A DNA stretch of 64,000 nt from Brevundimonas sp. UBA5936 (GTDB lineage: Bacteria > Pseudomonadota > Alphaproteobacteria > Caulobacterales > Caulobacteraceae): assembly GCA_002430835.1 (NCBI GenBank), contig DJDA01000132.1, forward strand, positions 1 to 64,000. Reading direction: 5' to 3'. This document shows positions 34,805-42,893 of this stretch, piece by piece (position 1 is the stretch's first letter; the number at the start of each line of letters is the position of its first letter). Below the pieces are notes generated by a model. That model did no database searches, had not been told where the DNA came from, and saw only the letters and a program-made list of their open reading frames with translations. The translations under genes and the position numbers were made by a program.

Positions 34805-35878
34805 TCAGGAAGAGAAACCGCCCGCACGCAGGGCGCGCTCGATAACCTCTTCATCGCAAACGACATCGGCGTCGGTTGGCGTCGATGCTGGGGTGGTCGG
34901 CCCTGCGTCGGCCGGTTCGTCGCCGCTCTCCAGGAAATGCCGCGAGAAGACGCGCATGACGTGGGCGACGCCGACCTCTCGGACGGATCGCAGGTCGGGT
35001 TCGAAATAGCTCCCGCGACTATGGGCGGACGTGATGATTTCGAAGGAGGGGAAATAGCAGACCGAGGGATTGCCCTGGGCGATCTCGCCGGCTGCGACGC
35101 GCAGCACCGCCTTGGAATAGGTGGTGGCGCTCAGGACGTGCTGGTCATCCTGGTGTGTGGCGATCAGGGGGACGGGTGAGACCGTCAGAACGATCCGGAC
35201 GTTTGGATTCACTCTGGTGATGCGGTCGCAGAAGGCCTGGAGATCCTCGCTGACGTCTCGGCATGTGAAGTTCACCTTCTCGTGCCGCCCAGGGTCAAAG
35301 CCGCCGCCGGCGACGCCGGGCGCGGTGGCGAAGACGGCGCCGTCCTCAAGGCTGCGCCATGCTTCGGTGAGCCCCAAGGTGAAGACAATGACGTTCGCCT
35401 CGCTGAACACCCGGCGGACATGAGCGAGGTGGGCCTGCGCCGCGTCCCGCACGGCTTGTGGCGAAACGAAGCCTGCGGGCTCGATCAGGGGACGGAAGGG
35501 GTCCACGAAGACCCCGTCGCGCGTCCAGACGTCTTCGCTGGGTTGAAAGGCGTCGAAGGCCCGGTCGAACAACTGGACCGCCTGTCGGACCGTGTAGATG
35601 TTGCCGTATCTGGCGGAGAACACTCCATAGTGCCTGGCGGCGGCCTCTTCGGCCGACAGTTCGCGCGGCGCCGTTTCCGAGACGAAGTAGTTCAGGCCTG
35701 ACCGCTGCAGATGGCGGGCGATATGTTGGGCGAAGCAACTGCCCAGCGTCGCGACCTTCATGTCAGGCGTGATGCGGAACGGGCTTTCGACCATGGGATC
35801 GAGTTGCCCCGGCGCGGCCCAGGACACGGCGCGTGACCAGAAGCAGTGATCGGGCAGGCTGCGATAAGGATTGGTCAT
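34805..35878 (-). CDS. GSCFA domain protein
   Basis: This 357-aa protein has the namesake motif GSCFA at residues 46-50 (KVATLGSCFAQHIARHL). It continues with VFTLGLTEAW and VLTVSPVPLIAT, the pattern of GSCFA proteins, which resemble SGNH-type esterase/transferase folds. The family is often found beside polysaccharide genes and is thought to act on carbohydrate acyl groups; no reaction is proven here. The start overlaps the WcbI-like gene's stop by 4 nt (ATGA), so the two are translationally coupled. The C-terminal about 45 residues are acidic and low-complexity. Confidence 0.88.
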   Translation of the reverse strand: MTNPYRSLPDHCFWSRAVSWAAPGQLDPMVESPFRITPDMKVATLGSCFAQHIARHLQRSGLNYFVSETAPRELSAEEAAARHYGVFSARYGNIYTVRQAVQLFDRAFDAFQPSEDVWTRDGVFVDPFRPLIEPAGFVSPQAVRDAAQAHLAHVRRVFSEANVIVFTLGLTEAWRSLEDGAVFATAPGVAGGGFDPGRHEKVNFTCRDVSEDLQAFCDRITRVNPNVRIVLTVSPVPLIATHQDDQHVLSATTYSKAVLRVAAGEIAQGNPSVCYFPSFEIITSAHSRGSYFEPDLRSVREVGVAHVMRVFSRHFLESGDEPADAGPTTPASTPTDADVVCDEEVIERALRAGGFSS

Positions 35879-36756
35879 TGGGGGCTGACTCGTTCAGGCA
35901 GAACGCGATCGAACAACGCCCTGTCCATCCGAGAAACCTCCCACTCGGCGCTGTCGGCGCCCTCATAGGCCGCGTAGCTGGCGCCAACGAAGTCTGCGGG
36001 CGTGCGGTAAAACAGTCCGGCGCCGATTTTCCATAGATAGGCGCCGCGCAAGCCGTAATGATCAGCAACGCCGGGGTAGATCGGCCAGATGGTGTCCAGC
36101 GCCAGCGTGTCCTGGATGCTTCGCTCAATCGGCATGGACAGAAGGCCTCTATCGCCGGTGATCTGGTGCGCGATCAGCTTGGCGAGGCGGGTCACAGCCG
36201 GAGCGGTCGGGTGGTTGAACGAGTGCATGAAGGGCGAAAGCTCCATCATGGCTGGAAAGAAATCATCGAAATCCAGGTCGCCAGCGTCGAAAAGGGCCCT
36301 AAGGCTCATGACCGCCTGCGCCCAGCGGCCGACATAGCCGATCCGCGCAAAGGTTTCGGGCGTGAACAACTGGGCGCATTGCTGCGGGCTGACGCCGTTC
36401 TGATGGCACCAAAGAACGATGGCGGAGTGGTATTCAGAATCCCCAACGCCCTTGATGAGTGTTCCGGCGGCGTTTCGCGCATAGGCGATATCCGGATGAT
36501 AGGCGTCGAAGATGAGTCTCGGGATGCGGATCGTCTGGATATGGGCGCCCAAGTCGACGATGCTCTGATCGGTCACGCCCGTCACCCATATGTCGACATG
36601 GGCCAGGCGCTGACCGACTTCATGCGATGACATGTCGAGGAACGAGCGCATATGCGCGGTCTCGATCTCATGGTCGGGCAGAAGCGCCTTGAGAGAAAGA
36701 GCGATCCCCGCCGTCATACAGTTGCTGGAGACGAGGATGACGCCCGAATTCTTCAT
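35875..36756 (-). CDS. WcbI-like polysaccharide biosynthesis protein
   Basis: This 293-aa protein opens with GVILVSSNCMTAGIALSLKA, close to the N-terminal signature of WcbI-type putative acetyltransferases from capsule clusters. It later has IWVTGVTDQSI and LIFDAYHPDIAY. Structures of WcbI show a fold that binds CoA, but the reaction is unsettled. The ATG at 36756 is chosen because similarity begins there, although no clear Shine-Dalgarno is seen. It is coupled to the GSCFA gene downstream. Both could modify the glycan made by the GT2/UXS locus next door, from which they are separated only by tRNA-Val and DUF2834. Confidence 0.68.
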   Translation of the reverse strand: MKNSGVILVSSNCMTAGIALSLKALLPDHEIETAHMRSFLDMSSHEVGQRLAHVDIWVTGVTDQSIVDLGAHIQTIRIPRLIFDAYHPDIAYARNAAGTLIKGVGDSEYHSAIVLWCHQNGVSPQQCAQLFTPETFARIGYVGRWAQAVMSLRALFDAGDLDFDDFFPAMMELSPFMHSFNHPTAPAVTRLAKLIAHQITGDRGLLSMPIERSIQDTLALDTIWPIYPGVADHYGLRGAYLWKIGAGLFYRTPADFVGASYAAYEGADSAEWEVSRMDRALFDRVLPERVSPQ

Positions 36757-36843
36757 TACGACCAGTCTGCTAGAGGCAAGCGGCGAACGCTGAGACGGCC
36801 GCAACCTAGCGACCGTCGCGTCGTCCGTCTAACCCCGCCCTGA

Positions 36844-38133
36844 TCAGATTCCCGCCGCCCGCGCGCCTTCCGGGGTTTCGCTGTCCGGATCGCCGGGCAG
36901 CCAGGCGACATGGCCGTTGTAGATGTCCTGGTTCAGGAGGCCTTCCTCCTTGGCGACCAGGACGGGCACGACCATCTGGCCGGTGACGTTGGTGGCCGTG
37001 CGCATCATGTCGATGATGCGGTCGATGGCGATGATGTAGCCGACGCCCTCCAGCGGCAGGCCCGCCGTCGACAGCGTCAGGGTCAGCATGACGATGCTGG
37101 TCCCCGGCACGCCCGCCGTGCCCAGCGACCCCAGCACCGCCGTCAGGCCGATCAGGATGTACTGCGTCAGCGTCAGGTCGATCTGGAAATACTGGGCGAT
37201 GAAGATGGAGGCGATGGCCGGATAGATGGCGCCGCACCCGTCCATCTTCACATTGGCGCCCAGCGGCACGGCGAAGGCGGCGTAGGCCTGGGGCACGCCC
37301 AGCCGCTCGACCGTCTGGCGCAGGGTGACGGGCAGGGTGCCCAGCGACGAGGAGGTGGCGAAGGCCGTCTGCATGGCCGCAGCTCCGCCGCGGAAGAAGC
37401 TGACGACCTTCAGCCCGTGCAGCTTCAGCAGGCCCGAATAGACGACGAAGATGTGGAACAGGCAGGCCGCGTAGATGGCGAAGATGAACTTGCCCAGCGG
37501 CAGCAGCGCCTCCCAGCCATAGCCGCCGACGACTGAGCCGATCAGGCCGAACACCCCGAACGGCGTCAGCTGGATCACCCAGCGGGTGATGCGGAACACC
37601 AGTGCCGCGCCCTCATCCACCAGCCTGCGCGCGTTCTGCGCCCGGTCGCCCAGCGCGACCAGCGCCGCCCCCACCAGCGCCGAGAAGAAGATGATCTGCA
37701 GCACCTTGCCTTCGGTCAGGGCGGCGAAGGGGTTGGTCGGCACGACGCTCAGCAGCACCTGCAACGGCGTCGGGATCTCGCGCGCCTTGACCTCGCCCAG
37801 CGGCAGGTTCGACAGGCCGACGCCCGGATTGATGATGTGTCCGAACGCAAAGCCGACCAGCACCGCCAACAGGGAGGTGATGGCGAACCAGACGATGGTC
37901 CGCACCCCCAGCCGCACCGCGCCGACGCCTTCGCCCAGCTTGGCGATCGAACTGGCGATGGTGAACAGCACCAGCGGCGCCACCACCATGCGGATCAGGT
38001 TCAGATAGACGTCGCCGATCGGCTGCAGCCAGACGGGCGCCTGCTCCCGCAGGATTAGGCCGGCGAGGATGCCCAGGACGAACCCGGCGGCGGTGCGTTG
38101 CCACAGCGGAATGGCGAAGAAGCGACGAAGCAT
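36844..38133 (-). CDS. Dicarboxylate/amino acid:cation symporter (DAACS family)
   Basis: This 429-aa transporter has the glutamate-transporter-homologue topology: eight helices and two re-entrant hairpins. The HP1 region shows ATSSSLGTLPVTLRQ, TM7 shows ANVKMDGCGAIYP (NMDGT-like motif), and HP2 shows GTAGVPGTSIVMLTLTL. It imports C4-dicarboxylates or glutamate/aspartate with Na+ or H+. The exact substrate is not predictable from these motifs; DctA and GltP share them. It is a single gene, with GGGAGGAGG just before the ATG. Confidence 0.92.
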   Translation of the reverse strand: MLRRFFAIPLWQRTAAGFVLGILAGLILREQAPVWLQPIGDVYLNLIRMVVAPLVLFTIASSIAKLGEGVGAVRLGVRTIVWFAITSLLAVLVGFAFGHIINPGVGLSNLPLGEVKAREIPTPLQVLLSVVPTNPFAALTEGKVLQIIFFSALVGAALVALGDRAQNARRLVDEGAALVFRITRWVIQLTPFGVFGLIGSVVGGYGWEALLPLGKFIFAIYAACLFHIFVVYSGLLKLHGLKVVSFFRGGAAAMQTAFATSSSLGTLPVTLRQTVERLGVPQAYAAFAVPLGANVKMDGCGAIYPAIASIFIAQYFQIDLTLTQYILIGLTAVLGSLGTAGVPGTSIVMLTLTLSTAGLPLEGVGYIIAIDRIIDMMRTATNVTGQMVVPVLVAKEEGLLNQDIYNGHVAWLPGDPDSETPEGARAAGI

Positions 38134-38243
38134 GACGACCCTGGGAGGAGGAACGGGTCGGTCTATGTGTTTCGCAAGCGCGAAGACGGCAACAGCCGCA
38201 GAGGCGGTTGAGGAGGAGAAGTTCTAATGAAGCCTTTAGTTTT

Positions 38244-38387
38244 CCTTCTCCCCTTGTGGGAGAAGGTGGCCCGTCAGGGCCGGATGAGGGGTCTCTCGAC
38301 ATAGACCGACGAACGATGATTTGCGGGTCGGCGCAACCCCTCATCCGTCAGGCTCCGCCTGCCACCTTCTCCCACAAGGGGAGAAGG
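38244..38387. repeat. Inverted-repeat element with 27-bp arms
   Basis: The left arm at 38244-38270 is the exact reverse complement of the right arm at 38361-38387. The core is CTTCTCCC-CTTGTGGGAGAAGG, itself able to fold. Inner sequences GATGAGGGGT and ACCCCTCATC extend the pairing. It fills the gap between the symporter and gph genes and touches the gph stop codon. This looks like a dispersed MITE/REP-type palindrome; no open reading frame. Confidence 0.85.
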
Positions 38388-38389
38388 AT

Positions 38390-39076
38390 TCAGTACATCA
38401 CCTCGGCCAGCGCCTCTTCGAACTTGTCATAGTGGTCGATCATCACATCGCCGCCCAGTTCCGCGTGCGGCACGTCGTTGTAGCCGAAGCTGACGGCGAT
38501 GCAGGGCGCGCCCGCATCCTTGGCCGCCTTGGTGTCGGTGGTGCTGTCGCCGACCATGACGCAGCGCGCCGGATCCCCGCCCGCCTTCTGCACCGCTTCG
38601 ATGATGTGGGCGCCGCTGGGCTTGCGGGCCGAGACGACATCCGGCCCAGCGATGAAGGCGAAGTGGCGCGTCAGCTTCAGCGCCTCGATCAGCGCCACCG
38701 ACAGGTCCGTTCGCTTGTTGGTGGCGACGCACAGGATCGCGCCGCGCGCGCTCAGCCGGTCCAGCGCCGCGACGCAGCCGTCGAACGCCACGCTGTGATC
38801 GGCGATGTGGGCCGTGTAATCCTCGATGAAGCGCTCGAACAGGCCGGGGGCGTGGGCCTCGTCCCAGACGGCGCCCGCTTCCATGAAGCCGTGGCGCAGC
38901 ATGGCCATGGCGCCGTGTCCGACCAGATGCCGGGTCGAGGACATTGGCACGGGCGGCAGCTCATACTCCGCCAGCATCCGGTTCAGCGTGCCGATCAGAT
39001 CCGGCGCCGAATCCACCAGGGTGCCGTCCAGGTCGAAGGCGATGGTCCAGCCTTCCAGGTCGCGCTCAATGCTCAC
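38390..39076 (-). CDS. gph: Phosphoglycolate phosphatase-like HAD hydrolase
   Basis: This 228-aa HAD-superfamily phosphatase has nucleophile motif DLDGTLVDSAPDL (Asp15, Asp17), motif II CVATNKR, the motif III Lys in SARKPSGAH, and motif IV MVGDSTTDTKAA. The helical cap contains LVGHGAMAMLRHGF, as in Gph-type phosphatases that remove 2-phosphoglycolate formed during DNA repair. Other small phosphates are possible. It starts with GTG (39076) preceded by GGGAGA, and is divergent from glmU with about 75 nt between the starts. Confidence 0.88.
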   Translation of the reverse strand: MSIERDLEGWTIAFDLDGTLVDSAPDLIGTLNRMLAEYELPPVPMSSTRHLVGHGAMAMLRHGFMEAGAVWDEAHAPGLFERFIEDYTAHIADHSVAFDGCVAALDRLSARGAILCVATNKRTDLSVALIEALKLTRHFAFIAGPDVVSARKPSGAHIIEAVQKAGGDPARCVMVGDSTTDTKAAKDAGAPCIAVSFGYNDVPHAELGGDVMIDHYDKFEEALAEVMY

Positions 39077-39151
39077 TCATCTGTCTCCCGGCTCGCGAAG
39101 ACCCCGGCAATGGGCTAGATCGCAGGCAACGACAAGCCGCCGGATCGATTC

Positions 39152-40504
39152 ATGACCGCACCCCATCCTCGCGCAGCTATCATCCTCGCCGCCGGCCAGG
39201 GCACGCGCATGAAGTCGCCCCTGCCCAAGGTGCTGCATCCGGTCGGCGCCCGCGCCATGCTGGACCACGCCATCGACGCGGCCGAGGCTCTGGGCTGCGA
39301 GCGCATCGTCGTCGTGGTCGGCTCCCACTCGCCGGAAGTCCGCGCCCATGTCGAGAAACGCCTCGGCGCCGACAGCATCGCCGTTCAGGATCCGCCGCTG
39401 GGCACCGGCCACGCCGTGCGCGCCGCCGAGGCCGTGCTGGGCGACTTCATCGGCCAGGTGGTCGTCACCTACGGCGACGTGCCCCTGCTGAAGGCCGCCG
39501 ACATCGAGCCCGTCTTCGCCGCCCATGAAGGCGTCACCGTCATCGGCTTCGAGGCCCGCGACCCCGGCGCCTACGGCCGCCTGATCCTCGACGGCGACAG
39601 CCTGCTGGCCATCACCGAGGCCAAGGAGGCGTCGGCAGATGTTCTGGCCGTCACCGCCTGCAACTCCGGCGTCATGGCCGCCCCGGTCGGCCTGCTGTTC
39701 GAGCTATTGTCCGAGGTGACGAACGACAACGCCAAGGGCGAATACTACCTGACCGACGTGGTCGAACTGGCGCGCAAGCGCGGCGCTCCGACCCGCGCTG
39801 TCTTCGCCGCTGAAGACTCTGTCATGGGCGTCAACGCGCAGGCCGAACTGGCTCAGGCCGAGGCCCTGTTCCAGAAGACCCAGCGCGATCATTTCCTGGC
39901 GCAGGGCGTGACCATGAGCGCCCCCGACACCGTCCACTTCGCTTGGGACACGGACATCGGCGCGGGCACGACCATCGAGCCTTTCGTCGTCTTCGGCCCC
40001 GGCGCCAAGGTGGCCGAGGGCGCGCGCATCCGCAGCTTCAGCCATATCGAGGGCGCCAAGGTCGCGACCGGCGCCGAGGTCGGCCCCTACGCCCGCCTGC
40101 GCCCCGGGGCGGATCTGGGCGAAGGCGTCAAGATTGGCAACTTCGTCGAGGTCAAGAACGTCCGCATGGATGCGGGCGCCAAGGCCAATCACCTGGCTTA
40201 TCTCGGCGACGGCCATGTGGGGGCGAAGGCCAACATCGGCGCGGGCACGATCTTCTGCAACTACGACGGCTTCTTCAAACATCGCACGACGGTGGGCGAA
40301 GGGGCCTTCGTCGGCTCCAACTCGTCGCTGGTCGCTCCCGTGACCATCGGCGCAGGCGCCATGGTCGGCTCCGGCTCCGTGGTGACGAAGGACGTCGCGC
40401 CCGGCGACCTGGCCCTGGCGCGCGGCCAACAGACGACGAAACCGGGCTGGGCCGCCCGCTTCATGGACACCATGCGCGCGAAGAAGGCGGCGAAATCCCA
40501 ATGA
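39152..40504 (+). CDS. glmU: Bifunctional GlcNAc-1-P uridyltransferase / GlcN-1-P acetyltransferase
   Basis: This 450-aa cytoplasmic enzyme makes UDP-GlcNAc for peptidoglycan and lipid A. The N-terminal pyrophosphorylase has LAAGQGTRMKSPLPKVLHP and LGTGHAVRAAE. The C-terminal left-handed beta-helix (from about 245) has repeated hexapeptides and the acetyltransferase residues in KNVRMDAGAKANHLAYLGD and FCNYDGFFKHRTTVG. Length is typical. It overlaps rpiA by 4 nt (ATGA). glmS, its usual partner in other genomes, is not here. Confidence 0.97.
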   Translation: MTAPHPRAAIILAAGQGTRMKSPLPKVLHPVGARAMLDHAIDAAEALGCERIVVVVGSHSPEVRAHVEKRLGADSIAVQDPPLGTGHAVRAAEAVLGDFIGQVVVTYGDVPLLKAADIEPVFAAHEGVTVIGFEARDPGAYGRLILDGDSLLAITEAKEASADVLAVTACNSGVMAAPVGLLFELLSEVTNDNAKGEYYLTDVVELARKRGAPTRAVFAAEDSVMGVNAQAELAQAEALFQKTQRDHFLAQGVTMSAPDTVHFAWDTDIGAGTTIEPFVVFGPGAKVAEGARIRSFSHIEGAKVATGAEVGPYARLRPGADLGEGVKIGNFVEVKNVRMDAGAKANHLAYLGDGHVGAKANIGAGTIFCNYDGFFKHRTTVGEGAFVGSNSSLVAPVTIGAGAMVGSGSVVTKDVAPGDLALARGQQTTKPGWAARFMDTMRAKKAAKSQ

Positions 40505-41184
40505 GCGACCTGCAGAAAAAGAACGCCGGCGAAGCCGCCGCCCAATACGTCGAGGCCGGGATGGTCGTCGGCCTGGGCACCGGCTCCACGGCCGCCTGGT
40601 TCGTCAAGGCGCTGGCCGCCCGCAACCTGCCGGACCTGCGCTGCGTCCCGACGTCCGAGCGCACCGCCGACCTGGCGCGCGAGCTGGGTCTGACCCTGTC
40701 GACGCTGGAGGACACGCCGAAGATCGATCTGACCGTCGACGGCGCCGACGAGATCGGCCCCGGCCTGGCCCTCATCAAGGGCGGCGGCGCGGCCCTGCTG
40801 CGCGAGAAGTTGGTGTGGGAGGCGTCCGCCCGCTGCATCTGCATCGCCGACGCGGCCAAGGTGGTTCCGGCGTTGGGAACCTTCCCCCTGCCGATCGAGG
40901 TCGTCGCCTTCGGCCATAAGACGACCGCCAACCGCATCGCCGACGTGCTGGCCGATCATGACATCGCCTCGCCCGCCCGCGTGCGCGAGGCCGAGCGCGG
41001 CCTGATCCGCACCGACGGCGGCAACCTGATCTACGACGCGGCCTGCAAGCTGATCGCGGACCCGGCTCGTCTCGCCGCCGACCTGAAAAGCCTGACCGGC
41101 GTGGTCGAGCACGGCCTGTTCCTCGACCTGACCGACCTGGCCGTCATCGGCACGGACGAAGGGGTCGAGACGATCAACCCCTGA
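40501..41184 (+). CDS. rpiA: Ribose-5-phosphate isomerase A
   Basis: This 227-aa enzyme interconverts ribose 5-phosphate and ribulose 5-phosphate in the pentose phosphate pathway. Motifs are GLGTGSTAAWFVKAL, TSERTADLA, DGADEIGPGLALIKGGGAALLREKL (given here in two overlapping pieces of the active site: DGADEI and KGGGAALLREK), and RTDGGNLIYD. It is coupled to glmU by a 4-nt overlap. A hairpin with an expanded tandem-repeat loop follows and probably ends the operon. Confidence 0.96.
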   Translation: MSDLQKKNAGEAAAQYVEAGMVVGLGTGSTAAWFVKALAARNLPDLRCVPTSERTADLARELGLTLSTLEDTPKIDLTVDGADEIGPGLALIKGGGAALLREKLVWEASARCICIADAAKVVPALGTFPLPIEVVAFGHKTTANRIADVLADHDIASPARVREAERGLIRTDGGNLIYDAACKLIADPARLAADLKSLTGVVEHGLFLDLTDLAVIGTDEGVETINP

Positions 41185-41192
41185 TCCAACCC

Positions 41193-41268
41193 CGCTCATC
41201 CCAGCAAAGGCCGGGCCAGCAAAGGTCGGGCCAGCAAAGGCCGGGCCATCAAAGGCTGGGGATGAGCG
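41193..41268 (+). repeat. Hairpin with 15-bp tandem repeats expanded in its loop
   Basis: Three copies and one diverged copy of a 15-nt unit (CAGCAAAGGCCGGGC type, starting at 41202, 41217, 41232 and 41247) lie inside an inverted repeat: CGCTCATCCCAGC (41193-41205) against GCTGGGGATGAGCG (41255-41268), one bulged base. Removing the extra copies leaves a compact GCTGGG-type stem with an AAAG loop. This suggests a terminator or palindrome whose loop grew by tandem duplication. It sits 9 nt after rpiA. Confidence 0.8.
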
Positions 41269-41342
41269 AAGAGTGGAGCGTCGTCTTGCCCCCCGTCGCC
41301 CCGGCGCCTAAGTCGGGTCAGCGCTGCGGCCCAGCCGCGCGG

Positions 41343-41385
41343 ATTTCAGACGATTCAGACGAATTGGACTCATCTTTTCGGGTCC
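41343..41385 (+). promoter_or_regulatory. Leader element of gor, shared with ribE
   Basis: ATTTCAGACGATTCAGACGA continues into ATTGGACT, a T-rich run and GGGTCC. GAC triplets start at 41349, 41358 and 41367, an exact 9-nt period. CGGG (41379-41382) and CCCG (41389-41392) form a small hairpin next to the GAGAG ribosome binding site. A closely matching block precedes ribE at 50976-51019. The function is unknown; see findings. Confidence 0.55.
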
Positions 41386-41401
41386 ATTCCCGGAGAGCCC
41401 G

Positions 41402-42799
41402 ATGGCCCAATACGATTACGACCTCTTTGTCATCGGCGCCGGTTCGGGCGGGGTGCGGGCGGCGCGGCTGACGGCGCTGGGCGGCAAGAAGGTCGCCGTC
41501 GCCGAGGAATACCGTGTCGGCGGCACCTGCGTCGTGCGCGGCTGCGTGCCCAAGAAGTTCATGGTCATGGCTTCTGAAGTCAGTCACGCCCTGGAGATCG
41601 CCGAGGGCTACGGCTGGTCCTTCGATAATGCGAAATTCGACTGGCCGACCTTCCTGCACGCCAAGGACGTCGAGATCGCCCGCCTGTCGGGCATCTACGC
41701 CGCCAACCTGGCCAAGGCGGGCGTCGATCTGGTCCACGGCCGCGCCGTCCTGAAAGACGCCCACACCGTCGAGATTCTCGCCAAGGAGGGGGGCAAGAAC
41801 CAAACGATCACCGCCGAGAAAATCCTGATCGCCACCGGCGGCCGCCCGTGGAAGCCGGAAAGCCTGACCGGCATCGAACACGCCATCACCTCGGAAGAGG
41901 CCTTCCACCTGCCCGAACTGCCCAAGCGCATCCTGATCGCGGGCGGCGGCTATATCGCGGTGGAGTTCGCGGGCATCTTCGCCGGTCTGGGCGTCGAGAC
42001 GACCCTGATCTATCGCGGCCCCAACATCCTGCGCGGCTTTGATGACGACGTGCGCGCCCATCTGGCGGGCGAAATCGAGAAGCGTGGAATCAAGGTCATC
42101 CTCGGTTGCCAGCATTCTTCGATCGAGAAGACCGAGACCGGCCTGGTCAACCACCTCGAAAACGGCATGAAGATCGAGACCGATGTGGTCATGTTCGCCA
42201 CCGGCCGCGCGCCCCACGTCAAGGATCTGGGCCTCGAAACCGCCGGGGTCGAGCTGAACGACGACGGCGCCGTCAAGGTGGACCAGCATTCCAGAACGAC
42301 GGCTGACAACATCTGGGCCATTGGCGACGTCACCGATCGCATGAACCTGACTCCTGTCGCCATCCGCGAGGCCGTGGCCTTCCACGAGACGGTCTATAAG
42401 AACAATCCGCAGAGCTTCGACTATGAGGCTGTCGCCACCGCCGTCTTCAGCCAGCCGCCGGTCGGCACCGTCGGCCTGACCGAGGCCGAGGCCCGCCACG
42501 CCTGTCCGGGCGAGGTGGACGTCTACGTCACCCGTTTCCGGCCGATGAAATACGCCTTCACCGGCTCGGACGAACGGGTGCTGATGAAGCTGGTGGTGGA
42601 TGGCGAGACCCAGCGCGTCGTCGGCTGCCACATCGTCGGCCCCGACAGCCCCGAGATGATCCAGCTGGCCGCCATCGCCGTGAAGGCGGGCCTGACCAAG
42701 GCCCAGTGGGACGCCACCTGCGCCGTCCACCCGACCATGGCCGAGGAGCTTGTCACCCTGAAGGAGAAGCAGGTTCCGGCCTCCATGTCCGCCGGTTGA
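41402..42799 (+). CDS. gor: Glutathione-disulfide reductase
   Basis: This 465-aa FAD- and NADPH-dependent enzyme keeps glutathione reduced in the cytoplasm. The FAD loop is IGAGSGGVRAARL. The redox disulfide is in GGTCVVRGCVPKK (Cys43/Cys48). The NADPH domain has GGGYIAVEFAGIFAGLG and the phosphate-binding arginines in YRGPNILRGFD. The dimer-interface catalytic pair is in HPTMAEEL (His about 443). GGAGAG is 5 nt before the ATG. Its leader shares an unusual block with that of ribE, whose pathway supplies the FAD this enzyme needs. Confidence 0.96.
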   Translation: MAQYDYDLFVIGAGSGGVRAARLTALGGKKVAVAEEYRVGGTCVVRGCVPKKFMVMASEVSHALEIAEGYGWSFDNAKFDWPTFLHAKDVEIARLSGIYAANLAKAGVDLVHGRAVLKDAHTVEILAKEGGKNQTITAEKILIATGGRPWKPESLTGIEHAITSEEAFHLPELPKRILIAGGGYIAVEFAGIFAGLGVETTLIYRGPNILRGFDDDVRAHLAGEIEKRGIKVILGCQHSSIEKTETGLVNHLENGMKIETDVVMFATGRAPHVKDLGLETAGVELNDDGAVKVDQHSRTTADNIWAIGDVTDRMNLTPVAIREAVAFHETVYKNNPQSFDYEAVATAVFSQPPVGTVGLTEAEARHACPGEVDVYVTRFRPMKYAFTGSDERVLMKLVVDGETQRVVGCHIVGPDSPEMIQLAAIAVKAGLTKAQWDATCAVHPTMAEELVTLKEKQVPASMSAG

Positions 42800-42893
42800 T
42801 CGCGAGACGGGGCGGCTTGCCAGCCGCCTCATCCGCGCGCCTTATGCCGTCCGAAGGCCCCGGCCGGGGCAGCAAGAGATCAAGGAGTTCATC

